Shown here: in pieces, positions 46,504-53,954 of the stretch
How positions within the stretch are numbered: the stretch's first letter is position 1
How the letters are laid out: the number at the start of each line of letters is the position of its first letter
Assembly: GCF_000759345.1 (NCBI RefSeq)
Contig: NZ_JPZL01000004.1
Location: 1-64,000, forward strand
Reading direction: 5' to 3'
DNA length: 64,000 nucleotides
Source: Litchfieldella xinjiangensis
GTDB lineage: Bacteria > Pseudomonadota > Gammaproteobacteria > Pseudomonadales > Halomonadaceae
Position numbers and translations under genes: made by a program
Notes under the pieces: generated by a model
Told to the model about the DNA's origin: nothing
The model's database searches: none
The model's input: only the letters and a program-made list of their open reading frames with translations

Positions 46504-46985
46504 ATGGCCCCCTGATTTATCCCTTGTCACGCTACCGCCCCAAGGTTGTTTATTTGGCAATCCCTGAAGCCGTATTATTTTTACGATTAACTGAGTAAAT
46601 ACTCCGTAGAACCACACCCTTCGGTACGGCACGCCGGATTACACAAGCTTACATATAGGAGGCGCTTTTCACATACCCAATTTGATCGGTACATGGCATG
46701 GTAAAAATATGAGGAAAAACAAGACTGCGTCATGCCCAGCCATCATCTGAATGGATGGACGACGTCATACTCGAATATGAGATTGAAAAAATAATCGCGA
46801 TAAAACAACGCGCAAGCGAATCTGTTTTAACGACGTATTAAGCGCCTTAATTAGAAATGTAGTACTGAATATTAATGTGGCTCTAATGGTAAAGCCTGGC
46901 CAAACAGCAGCGAATGCAGAGTCTTATTTACGATGCAGACACCAAATATTTTATAATTCGGGCGCTGCATCTCGTCGAGCATTGC
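46504..46985 (-). promoter_or_regulatory. AT-rich leader of the polysaccharide operon
   Basis: 482 bp between wzb and wza with no credible gene and strikingly low GC. It carries the ops/JUMPstart element at its downstream end. A promoter must be in here, but no single -35/-10 pair stands out. Both the length and the composition fit a regulated capsule/EPS leader. Confidence 0.7.
46528..46541 (-). promoter_or_regulatory. ops (JUMPstart) element for RfaH recruitment
   Basis: Minus strand reads GGGGCGGTAGCGTG, containing the complete 12-nt ops element GGCGGTAGCGTG and two further JUMPstart bases. It lies in the leader, 24 nt before the wza ATG. In enterics RfaH loads onto paused RNA polymerase at this element and prevents termination in long surface-polysaccharide operons. 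Confidence 0.9.
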
Positions 46986-47423
46986 CTAGATACGTTCACT
47001 CCACGCCCGGGCGGCTTTCAGGAGTCGCCCATGCACGTGCTCGAATACGTTTCGATCCAGGCCATAGGGGTCGGGAATCTCGCGCTCGGCAGGTTCCAGC
47101 CAGTGCCCGAACAACATCGTCTTGCCCAGGGCCGAGGGGTAGTTGTCCCCTACTGCACGGCGTTGGCCGTCACTCATGACCAGGACGAGGTCGGCACTGC
47201 CCAGCATACTGGCCTCGAGTTGTCGGGCGCGGTGGGCTGAAACATCCAAGCCATCGGCTTCGGCGAGTTCACGGCTGTGCGGTGCCACACCCCGTCCCAC
47301 CAGTGCCCCCAGGCCCGCTGAAGTGATGTCGCGTTGCGGAAAATGCTTGCTTAACAGCGCGGCAGCAACGGGACTACGGCAAATGTTGCCGGTACAGACA
47401 ACAAGGATGGCGTCGAATTTCAC
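46986..47423 (-). CDS. wzb: Low-molecular-weight protein tyrosine phosphatase Wzb
   Basis: A 145-residue cytoplasmic phosphatase that dephosphorylates Wzc. The active-site P-loop VCTGNICRSP (CX5R-S) is at residues 9-18 and the general-acid loop DPYGLD near 112. The GTG at 47423 gives VKFDAILVVCTGNICRS, the family's usual start; an ATG frame to 47522 adds 33 unconserved residues. It lies upstream of the ops leader and so outside the RfaH-controlled part, unlike the usual wza-wzb-wzc order, which could make its expression independent. Confidence 0.93.
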   Translation of the reverse strand: MKFDAILVVCTGNICRSPVAAALLSKHFPQRDITSAGLGALVGRGVAPHSRELAEADGLDVSAHRARQLEASMLGSADLVLVMSDGQRRAVGDNYPSALGKTMLFGHWLEPAEREIPDPYGLDRNVFEHVHGRLLKAARAWSERI

Positions 47424-47539
47424 GATGCACTCTGGTCGATTGAATGTGTCCAGAGTATTGGCCAAAGCGGAATCGCTGTCGATTGGCGGAGTAGCGGATT
47501 GAGCGAGTATCATCAGGCGCAACAGTCAGGAGCGTTACC

Positions 47540-48031
47540 ATGCATGTGATACGTCTATCCGCCGACCTCATCGCCCTGCTCGAGGGGCTATTGTGGTTGG
47601 CACTGGCCTGGTCGGTCAGCTTTGCCATCCATCAGGGGTCGACCCTGCCCCTCTTCGGGGCGCTCAGCCTGGTGGGCACCGTGCTGCTGGTGACATGGGC
47701 GCACCGGCCCATGCGAGTGATGCTGTCACGCTATCGGATCCGCAAGCGGCGTACCGAAATGTGGATGCATATTCTGGCTCTGCCCCTGCTGCTTGCGCTC
47801 TTTCTGGCGGTGGTGATCGAGATATTGCTCACGCCGCTCAGCGGTACTCAGAAGATGCTGCTATTCAATGTGATGGCCAGTGCAGGCTGGGTCGTCTTCG
47901 CCATAACACTTATATTGAAACAGGCCGTATTCAGCGTCAAAGGGCCACGCAAGCGTAAACGCAAACGCCGCCCCCAAAGCGAGGACGAGGCCGGCCACAA
48001 CGCAGCCAGCGATACCCACACGCCAAGCTGA
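47540..48031 (+). CDS. Unrecognised small membrane protein
   Basis: 163 residues, four hydrophobic segments (about 10-30, 38-55, 75-95, 105-128) and a very basic cytoplasmic-looking tail (KGPRKRKRKRR) followed by a polar end. The ribosome site AGGAG is 7 nt before the ATG. It is divergent from wzb with about 115 bp between and convergent with the second stator genes. No family recognised. An inner-membrane protein; a link to polysaccharide export or to the stator genes is only positional. Confidence 0.75.
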   Translation: MHVIRLSADLIALLEGLLWLALAWSVSFAIHQGSTLPLFGALSLVGTVLLVTWAHRPMRVMLSRYRIRKRRTEMWMHILALPLLLALFLAVVIEILLTPLSGTQKMLLFNVMASAGWVVFAITLILKQAVFSVKGPRKRKRKRRPQSEDEAGHNAASDTHTPS

Positions 48032-48052
48032 GGCCTCGCCAGGCGAAGGCCT
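48031..48052. terminator. Hairpin between convergent genes
   Basis: AGGCCT-CGCC / GGCG-A-AGGCCT stem with one bulge in the 36-bp gap between two convergent genes. No clear T-run on either strand, so its efficiency as a terminator is uncertain. Confidence 0.4.
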
Positions 48053-48067
48053 TACTCAGTCATTTAG

Positions 48068-48940
48068 TCAGTTAAGATGGACAATGACCTCGACCCGTCG
48101 ATTCCTGGCCCGCCCTTCAGGGGTTGCGTTGTCCGCCAACGGCCGGGTGTCGGCAAAACCCACTGCACGTAGACGCGAGCCGTCGATGCCTGCACGCTGC
48201 AGGTGGCGTAGCACTGCTGTGGCCCGGGCACTCGAGAGCTCCCAATTGGAGGGGAAGCGCTCGGTGCGGATCGACTGGCTATCGGAATGGCCTTCCACCG
48301 ACACCTCGCCTTCGTAGCGCTCGATGATCGCCAGAAGACTATCGATGAGCGTCTGGCCGGTACCTATCAGCTCCGCGTTGGCCGAATCGAACAGCAGCGT
48401 ATCCTCGACACGCAGGCTGATCCCTTCGGCCACGTGGGTGACCTCGACACCATCGAGCTCAGGCAGGGCCACCGCTTCCTGGGCGGCGACCGCCACGGCT
48501 TCAGCAAAGTGCGTTGCCGCCTGGATCGCTGTTGGCTCGATGATGGGTGCCTGCACGACAGCCGGTGCCTGTACCGGCCTGGGCGCCTGCCTTGCCACAC
48601 CAAGCGCCACGACCACCGCGGCGGGATCGACCCGTACGCCGCTCATGGGTGCATTCATTGCCGGGTTTTCTACAACGGGAACGTCTGCAACCAGCGGGCG
48701 TTCTACAGCCGGCGCGACATGGGCCATCTCGGGGAGCGGTATCCCCAGGCGCATGGCCGCACTGACGGCAACCGCTTCGGATTCATTACTGTCGACACGC
48801 GCCGATACCGACAGGAGCAGCACGAAGGTGGCGACCAGCAGGGTCATGATGTCGATATAGCTGACCATCCAGCCCCCGCCGGTATCCTCCTGGGCGGCAT
48901 CGTCGAAGACGGCCTCGTGACGCGCCCTGGCCTCACGCAT
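48068..48940 (-). CDS. Second MotB-type stator protein (PomB-like)
   Basis: A 290-residue stator B subunit. Single membrane helix with the ion-binding aspartate at residue 30 (WMVSYIDIMTLLVATFVLLLS, closer to PomB/MotD than to enteric MotB), a long Val/Ala/Pro-rich periplasmic linker (about 60-175), and an OmpA-like peptidoglycan-binding domain (VEGHSDSQ ... NWELSSARATAVLRHL). The ATG at 48940 overlaps the partner gene by 8 bp. A sodium-driven stator is plausible for a halophile but not provable from sequence. No sigma-28 promoter was seen upstream of the pair. Confidence 0.88.
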   Translation of the reverse strand: MREARARHEAVFDDAAQEDTGGGWMVSYIDIMTLLVATFVLLLSVSARVDSNESEAVAVSAAMRLGIPLPEMAHVAPAVERPLVADVPVVENPAMNAPMSGVRVDPAAVVVALGVARQAPRPVQAPAVVQAPIIEPTAIQAATHFAEAVAVAAQEAVALPELDGVEVTHVAEGISLRVEDTLLFDSANAELIGTGQTLIDSLLAIIERYEGEVSVEGHSDSQSIRTERFPSNWELSSARATAVLRHLQRAGIDGSRLRAVGFADTRPLADNATPEGRARNRRVEVIVHLN

Positions 48941-49784
48941 CGGCCACGCCCGCTTCCTGGCTGCGGCGCAAGCGGTCGCGCAGGCGTGGACGAACCGGCA
49001 CATCGCCCGGCTGAATCTCGCGGATTTCGTCCTGATGGTGAGCCATGAAGGAGTTCAGGGTGGCCTCGATGAACGATGGCAGGCGACGGCGCGAGATCAG
49101 CGAGATCCCCTCGAGCACCATGTTCATGGCGATCAGGCGCTCCTCGGTACGCCGTTCGAGTTTCACCGCGATGGGCTTGAAGACCAGGTTGGCCAGAACG
49201 ATGCCGTAGAAGGTGGTAAGCAGGGCCACCGCCATGCGCTCGCCGATCAGGGCGAGCTCAGCACTGTCCATGACCTCGAGCATGTTCACCAGACCCACCA
49301 AGGTGCCGATCATGCCGAAGGCGGGCGCATACAGCGCCATGGTGCGGAAGATGTTCGCTTCGGCACGCTCGCGCGCTTTCATCCTCGCGATGCGCCATTG
49401 CAGCAGGTCGAGGATCTCCTCCTCGCGGGTATTGTCGATGACCAACTGGATGCCGGTACGCAGGAAGGGATTGCGCGTTGCTTCCAGCGCATTTTCCACC
49501 GACCGCACGTCGCCCCGAAACCATAGCCGCGCCATGCCCACCAGTTCCTGGATGTCGCTCTCGACATAGGAATTTTCTCGGCGGAACACCAGCCCCACCA
49601 GGCGGACCACACGTAGCACTTCACGTAGCGGATAGCTGATGAAGGTGGCCGCCAGCGTGCCCGTCAATACGATGGCCAGCCCCGGCAGGTTGATGAAACT
49701 CGACGCCGACTCGGCACTGAGTAGGAGAACACTGGCCAGCAGCAGGGTGCTGGCGACGATACCGATCAACGTGGAAGGATTCAT
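48933..49784 (-). CDS. Second MotA-type stator protein (PomA-like)
   Basis: A 283-residue four-helix stator A subunit. It has the PomA/MotC layout (MNPSTLIGIVASTLLLASVLL; INLPGLAIVLTGTLAATFISYPL) and the conserved channel segment APAFGMIGTLVGLVNMLE followed by MAVALLTTFYGIVLANLVFKPIAVKL. It differs strongly from the MotA at 7153-8034. The gene overlaps its MotB-like partner. An ExbB-like or other proton-channel role is conceivable, but the OmpA-domain partner favours a flagellar stator. Confidence 0.88.
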   Translation of the reverse strand: MNPSTLIGIVASTLLLASVLLLSAESASSFINLPGLAIVLTGTLAATFISYPLREVLRVVRLVGLVFRRENSYVESDIQELVGMARLWFRGDVRSVENALEATRNPFLRTGIQLVIDNTREEEILDLLQWRIARMKARERAEANIFRTMALYAPAFGMIGTLVGLVNMLEVMDSAELALIGERMAVALLTTFYGIVLANLVFKPIAVKLERRTEERLIAMNMVLEGISLISRRRLPSFIEATLNSFMAHHQDEIREIQPGDVPVRPRLRDRLRRSQEAGVADA

Positions 49785-49896
49785 TCAGGCGCCCAGAAAC
49801 GATTCGCGAGCCGCCATGGTAAGCCGAAGTGAAGGGAGACGAATTTATGAAAAGCGAAAGGAACCGGGCGTTAATAGATAAAACCAGCCCGATTCC

Positions 49897-49925
49897 GTAG
49901 GCACGGAGCTATCTGCTGCGCGAGG
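49897..49925 (+). repeat. REP-like element, decayed copy
   Basis: Starts with GTAG and ends CTGCGCGAGGGGTT, sharing the 14-nt tail with the copy at 50040, but its left arm is degraded. Confidence 0.6.
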
Positions 49926-49949
49926 GGTTCCTGGAATGGGCAACACATT

Positions 49950-49990
49950 CATCGCGCAGAAATCCGGATCGCCGGACCGTGCGCTTCTAC
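49950..49990 (-). repeat. REP-like element, inverted copy
   Basis: Read on the minus strand: GTAG-AA, arm GCGCA, inner stem TCCGG-CGAT-CCGGA, arm TGCGC, then GATG. It is opposite in orientation to its two neighbours, as in BIME pairs. Confidence 0.65.
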
Positions 49991-50039
49991 AACACCTTTG
50001 CATTTTCAACTGCCGAGGGCGGCACTTACTCCATCACCC

Positions 50040-50066
50040 GTAGGAGCGCAGATTCTCTGCGCGAGG
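50040..50066 (+). repeat. REP-like element, intact copy
   Basis: GTAG-GA followed by a perfect 7-bp stem GCGCAGA / TCTGCGC with a TTC loop and a GAGG tail. The layout matches Pseudomonas-type REP sequences (GTAG head plus hairpin) that are recognised by RAYT transposases. Confidence 0.75.
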
Positions 50067-50090
50067 GGTTACTTGCTATGCCGCTGACCT

Positions 50091-51371
50091 CTATCCACCC
50101 CAACGGCAGATGAACAACGCGTAGGTCTTCAACACGTGGCGGATCGATTCGATATCGACGCACTCATCCACCCCGTGGATGCGCTCCGCCACCGGACCGT
50201 AACAGGTACCGGCCACGCCGGCCGCGACATGGAACGCCCGAAGATCCGTGGTACACGTCGAGAGATAATGCTCGGGATCGCTGCCAGTCAGCGAGCGGTG
50301 GCAGTCCCCAAGCAACCTGACACCCTCGCTCTCGAGGTCGACCAGGTGCCCTTCGGAACGGAATCCATGGAACTCGACACTCGGCGCGTCCACATTGCCT
50401 TTCAGCTCGGCATGCGCCCGATCGACAGCCTCGGTGAGTTTGCGCATGGCCGTCTCGGGGGACATTTCCGGCGCGAAGCCCAGGCGCCCTTCGAGAATGG
50501 CATGTGCCGGCACGCTCGAGGCCCAGTTGCCGCCCTCGAACTGGCCGATATTCAAATTGAACGGATGAGGTATCGCATCATAAGGCGCCTCACGCGGGGC
50601 CGCGTTGAGTTCTTCCTCGAGCGCCTTGAGATAGGGAATCATCGCCTGCAGGTATTCGATGGCATTGCTTCCCGCGCCGGTATCCAGCACGTGGGCCGGC
50701 ACGCCATTGACGCGAATGCGAAAGCGCAGCACACCGATCTGACCGCTATAGATCCTGGCACCGAAAGGTTCGGGAATCAGCACGAAGTCACCGGCATAGC
50801 CGCAGTTCACGCAAGCCAGGGCACCATTGCCAGTACACTCCTCCTCGATCACGGTCTGCAGCGTCAGGGGGAAATCGATCGCCACGCCCGCTTCGCGTAC
50901 CGCATGCACGGCCATGGTCATCGCGGCAATCCCGGCTTTCATGTCGCCCGCGCCGCGCCCGTACAGCCACCCGTCCTGTTGCCAGGGCGTCCAGGGCGGT
51001 TGCGTCCACATGTCGGTCGGCTCGGCAGGCACGACATCCATATGACCATTGAAGACCAGGTGCGGGCGCGATGAATCGGGATTGAGTCGAGACACGAGGT
51101 TATAGCGGCCCTGGCTCGACCAGGGGGCCGGTGCATAGTGCGGATGGCGATGCAGCTCGGGATCGTCCATGGCTACCTGCTCCACCGGCAAACCCAAACG
51201 CTCGAACCAGCCTCGCATGGTTTCCAGCGCGCCGCTTTCCTGGCCCAGTACGCTGTATTGGCCGACCAGATCGCGAGTCAGTGCCAGGGTATCGTCGAAC
51301 AACGCATCGCATAGGGCCATGACGCGGGCTTCGCTGTCGCTCAGGCTGTGACTCGAGGGTATCTCGCTCAT
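50091..51371 (-). CDS. M20 family metallopeptidase/deacylase (ArgE/DapE-like)
   Basis: A 426-residue cytoplasmic zinc hydrolase. Metal-ligand and catalytic motifs are intact: VFNGHMDVVP (His, Asp), GRGAGDMKAGIAAM (bridging Asp), and TVIEEECTGNG (general-base Glu, Glu ligand), then PEPFGARIYSGQIGVL and a dimerisation domain in the middle (about 200-310). Such enzymes remove acyl groups from N-acyl amino acids or cleave dipeptides. It lies 47 bp downstream of the GntR gene and probably shares its transcript, opposite the ABC importer operon, so the imported substrate is likely its substrate. Confidence 0.92.
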   Translation of the reverse strand: MSEIPSSHSLSDSEARVMALCDALFDDTLALTRDLVGQYSVLGQESGALETMRGWFERLGLPVEQVAMDDPELHRHPHYAPAPWSSQGRYNLVSRLNPDSSRPHLVFNGHMDVVPAEPTDMWTQPPWTPWQQDGWLYGRGAGDMKAGIAAMTMAVHAVREAGVAIDFPLTLQTVIEEECTGNGALACVNCGYAGDFVLIPEPFGARIYSGQIGVLRFRIRVNGVPAHVLDTGAGSNAIEYLQAMIPYLKALEEELNAAPREAPYDAIPHPFNLNIGQFEGGNWASSVPAHAILEGRLGFAPEMSPETAMRKLTEAVDRAHAELKGNVDAPSVEFHGFRSEGHLVDLESEGVRLLGDCHRSLTGSDPEHYLSTCTTDLRAFHVAAGVAGTCYGPVAERIHGVDECVDIESIRHVLKTYALFICRWGG

Positions 51372-51387
51372 GTCAGGGTTCCTCCGG

Positions 51388-51422
51388 TCGTGTCATCCAG
51401 TCGTGTCATCCAGTCATGTCAT
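51388..51422. repeat. 13-bp tandem repeat at the gntR 3' end
   Basis: Two perfect copies of TCGTGTCATCCAG (51388-51400, 51401-51413) and a partial third that includes the gntR stop codon. Probably replication slippage; it lengthens the gap to the M20 gene. Confidence 0.8.
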
Positions 51423-52108
51423 CGCGCTGCCTGCGCTTCGCTGATGCCCTGGATAACGTAATCGCGGGCGACACCAATGTGGTAGTCCACTTCCTCCTCG
51501 CAGCGGGCAGGATCGCCACTGATCAAGGCATCGATCAGTCGCCAATGGCTGGTGGAAATGCTGTCAGGGGCGGAATGCGTGCGCCCGATCAGCGCCATGC
51601 ACAATCGCAGTTCATGGGCGAGATCATCGAAGGTCTTGAGCAGTCGGCTGTTGCCTGCCATCTCGAAGATCATGCGGTGAAAGCGCAGATCCTCCTCGAT
51701 CTTGCGATTGTCCTCCCTGTCCTTCGCCACGTCGCACATGATCTCGACCTGACGATTCAACGTCATGTGCATCTCGGGAGAAAAGGAGCTGACCAACAGC
51801 CGAAAGGCATGACGCTCGAGACACAGGCGCAGATCGAACACATCGTTCAAGTCATCGCGGTCGAGCTCACGCACGAAGAAGCCCCGTCGGGGACGGGATA
51901 CCAGCAGACCGCGGCTTTCCAACAGGCGGGCCGCCTCCCGCACCGGCGCGCGGCTGATACCCATGTCTCGCGAGAGCTGTACTTCGGACAATCGCTCGCC
52001 CGGCTTGAAGCGGCGTTCGATGATGGCCTCGGTCAGCACATCGGCCACCTGGTCGACCAGATTGCGCTGCCGCAAATTGGGGAAATCACTACCGCGCTTG
52101 GCATCCAT
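51419..52108 (-). CDS. GntR-family regulator, FCD (FadR-like) subgroup
   Basis: A 229-residue transcription factor. Winged-helix domain at 10-80 (LVDQVADVLTEAIIERRFKPGERLSEVQLSRDMGISRAPVREAARLL) and an FCD effector domain at 90-220 with metal/ligand histidines (DLRFHRMIFEMAGN, DYHIGVARDYV). FCD regulators usually respond to a carboxylic acid of the pathway they control. It is divergent from the ABC importer operon with a 233-bp shared region and directly upstream of the M20 gene, so it probably represses both. Confidence 0.93.
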   Translation of the reverse strand: MDAKRGSDFPNLRQRNLVDQVADVLTEAIIERRFKPGERLSEVQLSRDMGISRAPVREAARLLESRGLLVSRPRRGFFVRELDRDDLNDVFDLRLCLERHAFRLLVSSFSPEMHMTLNRQVEIMCDVAKDREDNRKIEEDLRFHRMIFEMAGNSRLLKTFDDLAHELRLCMALIGRTHSAPDSISTSHWRLIDALISGDPARCEEEVDYHIGVARDYVIQGISEAQAAR

Positions 52109-52170
52109 GTTATCGCGCTGCCTTATGATTATTTTGGCTTAATCACAACACTATGCGGGCTTTCCAGTTT

Positions 52171-52198
52171 TGTCGACCGTCGATGCCGACTGTCGACA
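52171..52198. promoter_or_regulatory. Candidate GntR operator
   Basis: Inverted repeat TGTCGAC / GTCGACA with a 14-nt spacer in the divergent region between gntR and the importer operon. It is the most obvious dyad there. The wide spacing is not typical for FCD regulators, so it may be two sites or chance. Confidence 0.35.
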
Positions 52199-52341
52199 GC
52201 TTATGCAACCGCTGCTATGGTCAAAACGTCTTCTTCAGAAACCAACGCTGCCGGAAACCGCCAGGTCACATCCCGGGCACTTGTCCTGAAAGGCCTTCCA
52301 GCCGGTAAGCAACTCCAAGAACAACGGAACGGAAGATTACA

Positions 52342-53892
52342 ATGAAAACACCTCTCGCCTGTGCAATCGCTGCATGCGGCCTGGCCGCCCTGCCCGCCAT
52401 GGCCGAACCTCAGTCCGGTGGCGTCATCAATACCGTCATCCAGCCGGAGCCGCCCGGCCTGGTACTGGGCATGATCCAGAATGCCCCGACACGTACCGTT
52501 GCCGGCAATATCTATGAAGGCCTCCTGCGCTACGACACCGATCTCAACCCCATGCCTCAGCTGGCAACATCCTGGGAAGAGAGCGACGATGGCCTGACCT
52601 ACACCTTCCACCTGCGCGAAGACGTCACCTGGCACGATGGCGAACCGTTCACGGCCGAGGACGTGGTGTTCTCCGCCGATGTCTTCCATCGCGAACTCAA
52701 CCCCAGTGCCCGCGCCGTGCTCCAGCATGTCGAAAGCATCGAGGCCACCGACGACCATACCGTGGTGTTCACGCTGTCGCAGCCCTTCGGGCCGTTCATG
52801 CTCTCGTTCGAAGCGGGGACCTTCACGATGGTGCCCAAGCACGTCTACGAGGGCACCGATTTCCGCAACAACGAAGCCAACAACCACCCCATCGGCACCG
52901 GGCCGTTCAAGTTCGAGAACTGGGACCGCGGCACGGTCATCGAGCTGGTCAAGAACGAGGACTATTACGAAGAGGGACTGCCCTACCTCGATGGCGTGAA
53001 CTGGCACATCATTCCCGATGGCGCGTCCCGCGCCGTGGCATACGAGAACGGCACGGTCGATGTACTGCCCTACGGCACGGTCGAGAATTTCGATGTGCCG
53101 CGTCTGTCCGAGATGGAAAACACCTGCATCACCCAGGAAGGTCATGAGTATTTCAGCCCCTTCGCCATGCTGTGGATGAACAACCGCGAAGGGCCCACGG
53201 CTGACAAGCGTTTCCGTCAGGCGGTCATGTATGCCATGAATCGCGAGTTCGCCCGCGACGTGCTGTGGAACGGCCTGGGTGAAGTGCCGCTATCGGCCTT
53301 CGGTTCCAACGCCAGGTTCCAGAACGAAGACCTCGAGCCCTACGATCACGATCCCGAAAAGGCGCGTGAACTGCTCGACGAGATGGGCTACGACGGCGAG
53401 GAGGTCACGCTGCTGCCCCTGCCCTACGGCGAGACCTGGACCCGCTGGGCGGAAGCCGTCCAACAGAACCTCTCCGAAGTGGGCATCAACGTACGCACCG
53501 AGTCCACCGACGTGGGCGGCTGGAATCAGCGCCTGGGCGAATGGGATTACGACCTGGCGTTCACCTACCTCTATCAGTACGGCGACCCGGCATTGGGGAT
53601 TTCACGAACCTACCTTTCCGACAATATCGAGAAAGGCTCGCCATGGAACAACGTCGAAGGCTATGAAAACGAGCGTGTCGACGAGCTGTTCAACGAAGCG
53701 GCCACGGCCTTTCCCGAGGAGAAGCGCGAGGAGCTCTATCACGAGGTCCAGGAAATCCTTCACGAGGACGTCCCCGTGGGCTGGCTGCTCGAACTCGGCT
53801 TCCCCACCATTTATCGTTGCAACGTCAAGAACCTGGTGACCTCCGGGGTCGGCGTCAACGACGGCTTCAAGGACGCCTGGATCGAAGAGTGA
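52342..53892 (+). CDS. ABC transporter substrate-binding protein (peptide/opine type, SBP_bac_5)
   Basis: A 516-residue periplasmic binding protein. Signal peptide at 1-21 (MKTPLACAIAACGLAALPAMAEP). Family landmarks: TVAGNIYEGLLRYD, LATSWEESDDGLTYTFHLREDVTWHDG, GTGPFKFENWDRG, and DKRFRQAVMYAMNRE. This class binds di- and oligopeptides, opines, glutathione or similar amides. First gene of the importer operon. A perfect 13-bp hairpin follows its stop, which would favour excess binding protein over permease. The ligand is unknown. Confidence 0.94.
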   Translation: MKTPLACAIAACGLAALPAMAEPQSGGVINTVIQPEPPGLVLGMIQNAPTRTVAGNIYEGLLRYDTDLNPMPQLATSWEESDDGLTYTFHLREDVTWHDGEPFTAEDVVFSADVFHRELNPSARAVLQHVESIEATDDHTVVFTLSQPFGPFMLSFEAGTFTMVPKHVYEGTDFRNNEANNHPIGTGPFKFENWDRGTVIELVKNEDYYEEGLPYLDGVNWHIIPDGASRAVAYENGTVDVLPYGTVENFDVPRLSEMENTCITQEGHEYFSPFAMLWMNNREGPTADKRFRQAVMYAMNREFARDVLWNGLGEVPLSAFGSNARFQNEDLEPYDHDPEKARELLDEMGYDGEEVTLLPLPYGETWTRWAEAVQQNLSEVGINVRTESTDVGGWNQRLGEWDYDLAFTYLYQYGDPALGISRTYLSDNIEKGSPWNNVEGYENERVDELFNEAATAFPEEKREELYHEVQEILHEDVPVGWLLELGFPTIYRCNVKNLVTSGVGVNDGFKDAWIEE

Positions 53893-53897
53893 TCCGT

Positions 53898-53926
53898 TAC
53901 GAAGGGGCGCATCGCGCCCCTTCGTA
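53898..53926 (+). other. Intercistronic stem-loop after the binding-protein gene
   Basis: Perfect 13-bp inverted repeat TACGAAGGGGCGC / GCGCCCCTTCGTA with an ATC loop and no T-run. Such hairpins protect the upstream mRNA segment from 3' exonucleases and raise binding-protein yield. Confidence 0.7.
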
Positions 53927-53954
53927 TACCTGGCTGGGTTTCGAGGTATAAAGC

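Larger units (their letters stand above)
49785..50090. other. Intergenic region with REP-like palindromes
   Basis: 306 bp between the second stator pair and the M20 gene, without a gene. It holds three GTAG-headed palindromes (49897-49925, 49950-49990, 50040-50066); the first 110 bp upstream of the stator genes must include their promoter, which I could not define. Confidence 0.7.

Noticed and set aside
46877-47179. Small plus-strand frames over the wza leader and wzb end
   Set aside because: No ribosome site, atypical composition, and overlap with the conserved wzb frame.
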